6,213 nt of DNA from an uncultured Pseudorhodobacter sp. (GTDB lineage: Bacteria; Pseudomonadota; Alphaproteobacteria; Rhodobacterales; Rhodobacteraceae). The translations under genes and the position numbers were made by a program. Positions 1 through 4,285 of the stretch are shown piece by piece. Within the stretch, counting starts at the first letter, position 1. Every line of letters begins with the position of its first letter. The stretch covers positions 1 to 6,213 of the forward strand of contig CAMFIX010000194.1 in the NCBI GenBank assembly GCA_945952425.1, in the 5' to 3' direction. A model generated the notes under the pieces. It made no database searches. It was not told the DNA's origin and was given only the letters and a program-made list of their open reading frames with translations.

Positions 1-50
1 TACGAGATCATGCCTAGTCTCGTGGGCTCGGAGATGTGTATAAGAGACAG
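1..50 (+). other. Untrimmed Illumina Nextera i7 adapter (sequencing artefact)
   Basis: These bases are not genomic. Positions 1-8 are the last eight bases of the Illumina P7 flow-cell sequence. Positions 9-16 (CATGCCTA) are an 8-base index whose reverse complement TAGGCATG is the one I know as Nextera N706. Positions 17-31 are the Nextera read-2 primer tail, and 32-50 (AGATGTGTATAAGAGACAG) are the Tn5 mosaic end used in tagmentation. The order and spacing match the commercial adapter base for base. Biological sequence therefore starts at 51, and the gene there is cut by the end of a library fragment, not by a biological breakpoint. Confidence 0.98.
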
Positions 51-273
51 GCGCATCGGCATCCAGCAGGCTTTGCACGACGGCGATCGCCTCGGGATCG
101 AGATCGGCAAGGCTTTCGGCCTGGCCGAGCGAGGGCTGCAGGTCGGCCAGCCCATGGACCGAGACATCGGCGCCGAACCTTTGGCCCGCGCGGGCGGCTG
201 CGGCCTCGATCAGGGCCCGGGTCTTGGAGACCTGCCCCAGGCTTCCGGCCAGACCCACGATTCGCTTCGGCAT
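51..273 (-). CDS. NADPH-dependent FMN reductase, MsuE/SsuE-like (partial, 3' end missing)
   Basis: N-terminal 74 codons of a flavodoxin-fold FMN reductase; the rest lies beyond the contig end. The protein opens MPKRIVGLAGSLGQVSKTRA: a first beta strand followed by the phosphate-binding loop AGSxxxxSKT, which holds FMN phosphate in this family. Around residues 45-50 there is a LADLQPSLGQA-like stretch resembling the IxPSLG region of MsuE-type reductases. The family reduces FMN with NAD(P)H and often hands FMNH2 to a partner monooxygenase, as in sulfonate desulfonation. The start at 273 is chosen because GGAG at 280-283 lies six bases upstream. An in-frame ATG at 285 would add four residues but has only a weak ribosome binding site. 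The gene is transcribed away from ribH2. The family is fairly sure; the physiological partner and exact gene name are not. Confidence 0.8.
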
Positions 274-306
274 CTGATACTCCATTAACTCGATAGCTTT
301 GATCGT

Positions 307-336
307 GTTTTAGCGCAGGGCGAGGATTTTTGCCAT
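307..336 (-). promoter_or_regulatory. Possible sigma70-type promoter for the FMN reductase
   Basis: On the minus strand, ATGGCA (331-336) and TAAAAC (307-312) are separated by 18 bases and would start transcription about 25 bases before the reductase start. Each box matches the consensus at four of six positions. This is a weak pattern call in the only AT-richer patch of the intergenic region; no operator is recognisable. Confidence 0.2.
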
Positions 337-398
337 TCTGTATTCGGGGGCGAAAGCGGCAGGGTCGTTCTGGGGCCGGGGCGCGGCGGGGGAAGGAT

Positions 399-429
399 AT
401 TCTCGGGGGCCCGTTCCGGCCTGGAGAAT
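399..429. repeat. Imperfect inverted repeat between the divergent FMN reductase and ribH2 units
   Basis: ATTCTC (399-404) and GAGAAT (424-429) are exact inverted complements, and the DNA between them adds a partial GGCC/GGCC inner pairing. It lies upstream of the ribH2 aptamer, outside any gene. It could be a regulator-binding palindrome or a hairpin; nothing in the sequence decides this, and short GC-rich pairings arise easily by chance. Confidence 0.3.
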
Positions 430-442
430 CGGCCGCAACCCC

Positions 443-471
443 TTGGCGGCGGGCGCGGGGTGCATTAGCTA
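443..471 (+). promoter_or_regulatory. Possible promoter upstream of the ribH2 FMN riboswitch
   Basis: TTGGCG (443-448) and a poor -10 box TAGCTA (466-471) are 17 bases apart. The -10 candidate sits seven bases before TTCTC of the aptamer, exactly the distance seen for the better promoter candidate before the ribD aptamer. The matching geometry is the main argument, since the -10 sequence alone is unconvincing. Confidence 0.3.
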
Positions 472-476
472 GAAGA

Positions 477-597
477 GGTTCTCAGGGCGGGGTGCAATTC
501 CCCACCGGCGGTATAGCCCGCGAGCGCCTTAGCAATAAGGGTCAGCAGATCCGGTGAAACTCCGGGGCCGACGGTATAGTCCGGATGAAAGAGAACC
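477..597 (+). ncRNA. FMN riboswitch (RFN element) upstream of ribH2
   Basis: Cis-acting aptamer that binds FMN and lowers expression of flavin genes. The closing P1 stem is GGTTCTC (477-483) with GAGAACC (591-597), seven perfect pairs. Hallmark RFN blocks follow in order: AGGGCGGGGTGCAATTCCCC, ACCGGCGGTA, AGCCCGCGAGCG, GGTCAGCAGA, GGGGCCGACGGTATAGTCCGGATG. One arm, CCTTA-GCAA-TAAGG (527-540), ends in a GNRA tetraloop. The first 36 bases after the initial G (478-513) are identical to the second RFN element in this window (minus strand, 3365-3497). The aptamer ends 72 bases before the ribH2 start, leaving room for an expression platform. Repression by FMN is known for the class; the direction here is inferred. 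Confidence 0.97.
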
Positions 598-601
598 ATG
601 C

Positions 602-663
602 AGGGGGGGCTTTCGCGCCCTCTGACTGGCGCTTGCTCTGGGACTGACGCAACTTTGCAGAGG
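602..663 (+). promoter_or_regulatory. Putative expression platform: alternative pairing around the ribH2 ribosome binding site
   Basis: The ribH2 Shine-Dalgarno AGAGG (659-663) lies six bases before ATG 670. CCTCTG (619-624) is an exact complement of CAGAGG (658-663) and could hide it. The same CCTCT can instead be held by the G-run at 603-609 in a GC hairpin with loop TTTC (611-614). CTCTG at 636-640 is a second possible partner for the SD. The two main foldings exclude each other, as expected for a switch acting on translation. No U-rich terminator is seen here. The pairings are visible; the switching model is inference. Confidence 0.4.
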
Positions 664-669
664 TTCCAA

Positions 670-1116
670 ATGACGGAAAAGACCTACAAGATCGCCTTCA
701 TCAAGGCCCGCTGGCATGCCGACATCGTCGACCGTGCCCATGAGGGTTTCACCGCCGAGGCCGCCCGCCTCTTGCCGGGGGCGGAGATCCGCGCCTTCGA
801 GGTGCCGGGTGCCTTTGAGATGCCGCTGCTGGCAAAGAAGCTGGGCGAGAGCGGCCGCTTCGATGCCGTGGTGGCGGCGGCTTTCGTGGTCGATGGCGGC
901 ATCTACCGGCATGACTTCGTGGCCGGGGCGGTGATCGACGGGCTAATGGCGGCGCAGATGGCGACGGGGGTGCCGGTCTTCTCGGTCTCGCTCACCCCGC
1001 ACCACTATCAGCCGGTCGAGGCGATGACGGCCTTCTTCACCGCGCATTTCGTGAAGAAAGGCGCCGAGGCCGCCCATGCGGTGGCCCAGGTGCTGGCGCT
1101 GAACGCGACGCTTTGA
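670..1116 (+). CDS. ribH2: 6,7-dimethyl-8-ribityllumazine synthase, type II (RibH2)
   Basis: Condenses 5-amino-6-ribitylamino-uracil with 3,4-dihydroxy-2-butanone 4-phosphate to the lumazine precursor of riboflavin, in the cytosol. The 148-residue protein closely resembles Brucella/rhizobial RibH2: RWHADIV at 14-20 (type I enzymes have RFN-like residues where this Trp sits), EVPGAFEMPL at 44-53, DGGIYRHDFVA at 75-85 with the presumed catalytic His81, and SLTPHHYQ near 111-118. Type II enzymes usually form decamers (family knowledge). The start at ATG 670 is set by the family N-terminus and by AGAGG at 659-663. An upstream in-frame ATG at 598 abuts the aptamer and lacks a ribosome binding site. 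The gene stands alone behind its own FMN riboswitch and converges on ribD-ribE-ribA. The start choice and product are firm. Confidence 0.95.
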   Translation: MTEKTYKIAFIKARWHADIVDRAHEGFTAEAARLLPGAEIRAFEVPGAFEMPLLAKKLGESGRFDAVVAAAFVVDGGIYRHDFVAGAVIDGLMAAQMATGVPVFSVSLTPHHYQPVEAMTAFFTAHFVKKGAEAAHAVAQVLALNATL

Positions 1117-1134
1117 GCCGGGCGCCTTAAATCG

Positions 1135-1163
1135 GGGCCGGGCCGTTCCAGGCCCGGCCCTTT
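1135..1163 (+). terminator. Hairpin terminator between converging ribH2 and ribA
   Basis: A perfect 10-bp stem, GGGCCGGGCC (1135-1144) with GGCCCGGCCC (1151-1160), closes the loop GTTCCA and is followed by TTT. It starts 18 bases after the ribH2 stop, and its far arm lies 2 bases past the ribA stop on the other strand. The T-run is short on the plus strand and absent directly after the stem on the minus strand (CCCCGATTT). The hairpin probably ends both converging transcripts, more convincingly that of ribH2. Confidence 0.75.
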
Positions 1164-1762
1164 CACAGCCTATGGCCGAACTTGCGCGCCTTGGTCGCAA
1201 GATACCCGGCGTTGAACGGGTTGGCGGGCATGACCAGCGGCTCGACCCCCGCGACCTCGACCCCATGGCCTTGCAGCGCCGCGACCTTGTCGGGGTTGTT
1301 CGTCAACAGCCGGATGCGCCGCGCGCCCAAGGCGCCCAGCATCGCCGCCGCCTCGGCATAATCCCGGCCATCCTCGGGCAGGCCAAGCGCCTGGTTGGCC
1401 TCTACCGTGTCCAGCCCGCGGTCCTGCAGCGCATAGGCGCGCATCTTGTTGGCCAGCCCGATCCCGCGCCCCTCCTGGCCCCGCAGGTAAAGCAGCACCC
1501 CGCCGGGCGAGGTCGCAAGCCGCCGCAGGCTTTCCTGCAGCTGCGGCCCGCAATCGCAGCGCAGCGAGCCCAAAGCGTCGCCCGTCAGGCATTCGGAATG
1601 CATCCGGACCAGCGGCAGGTCGGACTGCCCCGGCGCCACCAGCGCCAGATGCTCGACCCCCGAGCGCGCCCGGAAGGCATGGGCGCGGAAAGGGCCATGG
1701 GCGGTGGGCAGGTCGGCCACATCGACCAGCGCCACCAAAGGGTTCACAGCGCGGGCTTGCAC
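1163..1762 (-). CDS. ribA: GTP cyclohydrolase II (RibA), stand-alone
   Basis: Opens GTP to 2,5-diamino-6-(5-phosphoribosylamino)pyrimidin-4-one with release of formate and pyrophosphate, the first committed step of the purine branch of riboflavin synthesis. The 199 residues hold the zinc site in VRMHSECLTGDALGSLRCDC (Cys58, Cys69, Cys71), the RGQEGRGIGL loop (94-103), NKMRAYALQD with Tyr110, a DGRDY stretch with Arg133, and LLTNNPDKV. There is no N-terminal DHBP synthase (RibB) domain, unlike the RibBA fusions common in bacteria. The chosen start is GTG 1762, with GGAG (1768-1771) five bases upstream, overlapping the ribE end by 19 bp. A second in-frame GTG at 1747 makes a GTGA overlap with the ribE stop but has no clear ribosome binding site. 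It is the last gene of the ribD-ribE-ribA unit. Confidence 0.95.
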   Translation of the reverse strand: MQARAVNPLVALVDVADLPTAHGPFRAHAFRARSGVEHLALVAPGQSDLPLVRMHSECLTGDALGSLRCDCGPQLQESLRRLATSPGGVLLYLRGQEGRGIGLANKMRAYALQDRGLDTVEANQALGLPEDGRDYAEAAAMLGALGARRIRLLTNNPDKVAALQGHGVEVAGVEPLVMPANPFNAGYLATKARKFGHRL

Positions 1763-2349
1763 AGGCGCTCCACATATTTCGCGACGATGTCGGATTCGAC
1801 GTTCAGCACATCGCCGGGGCGGCGGGCGTGCAGGTTGGTGGCCTCCCAGGTGTGGGGGATGATGGTCAGGCGGATCAGCGCGCTGCCGTCGGGCTGGTCC
1901 TCGACCGCGTTCAGGGTCAGGCTGATTCCGTCCAGCGCGATGGAGCCCTTTTCGACCGCATAGCGCGCCAGCGCCGCGGGCAGGCGCAGCGCGATGCGAT
2001 GGGCGCCAGCGTCGGGGGTGACCTCCTCCAGCCGGGCGAGGCCATCGACATGGCCCTGCACCAGATGGCCCGAAAGCCGGGTTTGCAGGGCCACGGCGCG
2101 CTCCAGGTTGACCGGGTGACCTTCGGCGAGAGAGGCGAGGTTGGTGCGCGCCAGGCTCTCGCGGCTGACATAGAACTGCGCGGTGCCTTTGGGGTCGAAA
2201 GCGGTGACGGTCAGGCAGGTGCCATTGACCGCGACGCTTTCGCCAAGGGTCAGGTCGGGGAAAGACGTGGCCAGCGTCAGCTGAAGGTTGCCGTCGCTTT
2301 GGTCGGCCCGGGTAACGCGGCCGAGGGTTTCGATGATGCCGGAGAACAT
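1744..2349 (-). CDS. ribE: Riboflavin synthase, alpha-type (RibE)
   Basis: Dismutates two 6,7-dimethyl-8-ribityllumazine molecules into riboflavin and 5-amino-6-ribitylamino-uracil, the last step of riboflavin synthesis. The 201-residue protein shows the internal duplication of the family. The first lumazine-binding repeat (about 1-97) begins MFSGIIETLG and includes ESVAVNGTCLTV (37-48). The second repeat begins at GHLVQGHVDG and includes GSIALDGISLTLN. The C-terminus NVESDIVAKYVERL is typical. ATG 2349 is chosen because MFxGIIE is the conserved N-terminus and AAAGG (2357-2361) lies seven bases upstream. An ATG at 2364 would overlap the ribD stop as ATGA and add five residues, but lacks a clear ribosome binding site. 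Spacing to ribD is 11 bp. Some nomenclatures call this gene ribC or ribE. Confidence 0.96.
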   Translation of the reverse strand: MFSGIIETLGRVTRADQSDGNLQLTLATSFPDLTLGESVAVNGTCLTVTAFDPKGTAQFYVSRESLARTNLASLAEGHPVNLERAVALQTRLSGHLVQGHVDGLARLEEVTPDAGAHRIALRLPAALARYAVEKGSIALDGISLTLNAVEDQPDGSALIRLTIIPHTWEATNLHARRPGDVLNVESDIVAKYVERLCKPAL

Positions 2350-2360
2350 GAAAGCGCCTT

Positions 2361-3286
2361 TCATTGGGTCAGGAGGGTGATGCGGTCGGGTTGGCCGGAC
2401 CCGGGGGGGGCGGCCTCGATGCGGTGCCATTCGTCCCAAAGGTCCGTGCCGTGCAGGCTTTGGGTCAGCTGCGGCCCGGCCTCGACCAGAACCTCGTTGC
2501 AGCCGAGGGCGGCGAGATCGTGCAGGGCGGTGCCGAGGTCGGTGGCGACCAGCGGGCGAAAACCGCGGGATTCGGCGGCGGCAAGATAGGCCTGTGGCAC
2601 GCGGCCGCGGCGGTCGAGGATGCAAAGCACGCGGGTTTTCGCCAGGTCCGGCAGGTGGCGCACGGTGAACTCGGGCGCATCCGCCAGTACGGTGCCCGAG
2701 CCGGTCAGGATCGCATCCGCCCGCCTGCGCAGCCGGTGGGCATGCAAAAGCGAGGCGGGCGAGGTGAAGGTCTTCTGCCCTGGCGGGGGGATCATGCTGG
2801 CTTCGCGGAGCGCCTGTTTCACTGTGACGAAGGGGCGGCCCCGGGTACCCGCGTGGCGAAGGGCGCCAGAAGCCGCGCGGCCTCGGGCAGCAGCCTGTCC
2901 CAGCGGCGGACCTGCAGCCCCGCCGCCGCGAGCCGCAAAGCCCCCCCCGAGGCTACGGGATTGGGGTCGGGCATCGCATACCACACCTCCCGCGCCGGGG
3001 TGGCCAGGATCGCGTCGCAGCAGGGGCCGGTGCGGCCCTGGTGGGTGCAGGGCTCCAAGGTGACGACAACGGTGTGAATGCGGTGGGCCACGCCCCGCCC
3101 GCGGGCCAAGGCGATGGCGGCGGCCTCGGCATGGGGCGCGCCTGCGCGGGCATGACCGGCCTCGGCCAGCACGTCGCCCGCGGCATCCAGAAGCACGCAG
3201 CCCACGGCGGGATTGGGCGCCGTGGCGCCCTCATGCGCAAGGCCTGCGTCGAGTGCGCGGCGGAAGGCGGTTGGCAAGTCGATCAT
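2361..3286 (-). CDS. ribD: Bifunctional pyrimidine deaminase/reductase RibD, interrupted by an apparent frameshift
   Basis: RibD deaminates the RibA product and reduces its ribose side chain with NADPH. Reading from ATG 3286, the deaminase half has TAPNPAVGCV (22-31), the zinc/catalytic PHAE (His52, Glu54) and EPCTHQGRTGPC (Cys80, Cys89). This frame runs past DPNP (107-110) and PFATR (142-146), then stops at 2819 after 155 codons. The reductase half lies one base out of register: GRPFVTVKQAL from 2840, then a LLHAHRLRRRADAILTGSGT stretch, LADAPEFTVR, DRRGRVP and VEAGPQL, stopping at 2361. Adding one G to the GGGG run at 2839-2842 would join them into about 308 residues, with a natural linker. 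E. coli RibD is 367 residues; the missing part is mainly C-terminal. A GGGGG tract (3297-3301) ten bases before ATG is the best ribosome binding site. First gene of ribD-ribE-ribA, behind an FMN riboswitch. Sequence error or real lesion cannot be told apart here. Confidence 0.88.
2839..2850 (-). other. Frameshift site in ribD
   Basis: Conserved RibD sequence leaves the deaminase frame after APFATR (to about 2849) and resumes at GRPFV in the -1 frame from 2840. One missing base, most simply a G from the run at 2839-2842, explains the change without losing any expected residue. Codon phase in the eight-G run at 2941-2948 (written as C on the plus strand) is consistent with the deaminase frame on both sides, so that run is not the cause. 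Confidence 0.8.
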
Positions 3287-3331
3287 CGGCACGGCACCCC
3301 CAAAACGACAGCAGGGCGCCAAACGGCAAAT

Positions 3332-3353
3332 GCCCCCGCAAAGGCGAGGGGGC
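3332..3353 (-). terminator. Leader hairpin between FMN riboswitch and ribD (terminator or ribosome-binding-site sequesterer)
   Basis: On the minus strand GCCCCC (3353-3348) pairs with GGGGGC (3337-3332) around a 10-base loop, 12 bases after the aptamer. ATTTG follows, so a U-tract is poor. The CCCCC arm could alternatively pair with the GGGGG ribosome-binding tract of ribD (3301-3297). Either a weak intrinsic terminator or a translational switch would fit an FMN riboswitch platform. The hairpin is visible; its mode of action is inferred. Confidence 0.45.
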
Positions 3354-3364
3354 TTCGGCCGTTC

Positions 3365-3497
3365 GTTCTCTTCCATCCGGACTATACCGTCGGCCCCGGG
3401 ATCACACCGGGTCTGCTGACCCCCATCGCTGGGGCGCTCGCGGGCTAGGGCCATGGCCCATTACCGCCGGTGGGGAATTGCACCCCGCCCTGAGAAC
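3365..3497 (-). ncRNA. FMN riboswitch (RFN element) upstream of ribD
   Basis: Second FMN aptamer, controlling ribD-ribE-ribA. P1 pairs GTTCTC (3497-3492) with GAGAAC (3370-3365). All RFN blocks are present in order, ending GGGGCCGACGGTATAGTCCGGATG. Relative to the ribH2 copy it has a longer variable arm, made of the 12-base palindrome GGGCCATGGCCC (3448-3459). Its GNRA-capped arm is CCCCA-GCGA-TGGGG (3434-3421), where the other copy has CCTTA-GCAA-TAAGG, so the stem is kept while both strands change. The 3' end lies 78 bases before ATG 3286. FMN binding is expected to reduce expression of the operon (family knowledge). Confidence 0.97.
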
Positions 3498-3503
3498 AGG
3501 ATC

Positions 3504-3531
3504 AACATAGGGCCTTTCGCGGCCGCCGCAA
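3504..3531 (-). promoter_or_regulatory. Candidate sigma70-type promoter for ribD-ribE-ribA
   Basis: On the minus strand TTGCGG (3526-3531) and TATGTT (3504-3509) are 16 bases apart. The -35 box begins eight bases past the dehydrogenase stop codon. A start about seven bases downstream of the -10 box would fall at the first bases of the aptamer P1 stem, which is the usual arrangement. There is no other space for a dedicated promoter, as only 41 bp separate the stop codon from the riboswitch. Confidence 0.45.
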
Positions 3532-3538
3532 GGGCGTC

Positions 3539-4285
3539 TCAGACCACGGTCTCGCCGCCGTCCACCACCAGCACCTGGCCCGTCATATAGGACGAGCGGT
3601 CCGAGACGAGGAAGAGGATGGGTTCCGCCATCTCGTCCAGCCGCGCCCAGCGGCCGAGCGGCACCTTTTCGGCCACATAGGCCTCCAGTGCCGCGCGCCC
3701 GCCCATCTGCGCCATGAAGGGCGCGTTGAAGGGGGTGTCGACCCAGCCGGGGCAAAGCGCGTTCACCCTTATGCCATGGCGCGCATAATCGCCCGCCATC
3801 TGGCGCGTCATGGCGATGACGGCGTGTTTGGTCGTCGCATAGGCGATCATCTCGCGGTCATAAAGCACGCCCGAGGAGGAGGAGGTGTTCAGGATCACCC
3901 CCGCGCCTTGTGCCCGCATCACCGGCGCCACCGCCCTTGCCGCGATGAAAGGAGCCCGCACATTCACCGCCCAGGAGGCATCGAAGCCCGCGACCGCCAC
4001 CTGCTCCAGGTCGCCCTCGACCTGCACGCCGGCGTGGTTGTGCAGGATGTCGATGCGCCCGTGCCTTGCCAGAACTGCCGCGATGGCGGCGGTCAGCGCG
4101 CCATCGTCGGCGACATCCACCGCCATCGCCTCGGCGCCGATCTTCTCGGCCGCGGCCTTCGCCCGGGCCCCGTCGCGGTCGAAGATCACCACCCGCGCGC
4201 CCTCTGCCGCCATGGCCGCCGCCCCGGCCTCGCCGATGCCCGAGCCGCCGCCGGTGACGACCGCCACCCTATCCTTCAACAGCAT
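3539..4285 (-). CDS. Short-chain dehydrogenase/reductase (SDR), substrate unknown
   Basis: Classical SDR of 248 residues, an NAD(P)-dependent alcohol/ketone oxidoreductase of the cytosol. The Rossmann motif TGGGSGIG is at 11-18. Asp36 at the end of the second strand favours NAD(H) over NADP(H). VDV (56-58) contacts the adenine ring, NHAG (83-86) replaces the usual NNAG, and Asn108 plus NTSSSSG (133-139) precede the catalytic Tyr149-ATT-Lys153. PGWVDTP (179-185) and a C-terminal GQVLVVDGG are typical. ATG 4285 has AAAGGAA (4291-4297) just upstream and lies 17 bp inside the preceding permease gene, so the SDR is very likely cotranscribed with the transporter. It may oxidise the imported compound or a product of it, but the motifs do not identify a substrate. 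No convincing terminator follows; the rib promoter region begins almost at once. Confidence 0.92.
   Translation of the reverse strand: MLLKDRVAVVTGGGSGIGEAGAAAMAAEGARVVIFDRDGARAKAAAEKIGAEAMAVDVADDGALTAAIAAVLARHGRIDILHNHAGVQVEGDLEQVAVAGFDASWAVNVRAPFIAARAVAPVMRAQGAGVILNTSSSSGVLYDREMIAYATTKHAVIAMTRQMAGDYARHGIRVNALCPGWVDTPFNAPFMAQMGGRAALEAYVAEKVPLGRWARLDEMAEPILFLVSDRSSYMTGQVLVVDGGETVV

Noticed and set aside
32..50. Tn5 mosaic end as evidence of a natural transposon
   Set aside because: It is joined to an Illumina index and P7 tail in exact library order, so it is a tagmentation adapter.
10..288. Plus-strand open frames running through the first 290 bases
   Set aside because: They start inside the Nextera adapter and lie opposite the FMN reductase, whose minus-strand product has clear family motifs.
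598..669. Longer ribH2 starting at ATG 598
   Set aside because: The extension directly abuts the riboswitch P1 stem, has no ribosome binding site and does not resemble RibH2 proteins; ATG 670 has AGAGG and the conserved N-terminus.
2362..2364. ribE start at ATG 2364 (ATGA overlap with the ribD stop)
   Set aside because: The family N-terminus MFSGIIE begins at 2349, which has AAAGG at good spacing; the upstream ATG has no ribosome binding site.
1172..2589. Plus-strand open frames opposite ribA and ribE (1172-1963 and 1828-2589)
   Set aside because: They are shadows of conserved minus-strand genes in high-GC DNA, with no recognisable protein features.
2839..2850. Programmed ribosomal frameshift in ribD
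   Set aside because: The phase needed is -1, but CCC-GGG-GCC offers no slippery heptamer allowing re-pairing in that direction, and the domain boundary fits a simple missing base.
2838..2850. KpnI/SmaI-like GGTACCCGGGG at the frameshift, resembling a cloning-vector polylinker
   Set aside because: The match is only 11 bases, encodes plausible linker residues, and flanking sequence on both sides is RibD; vector sequence is unlikely.
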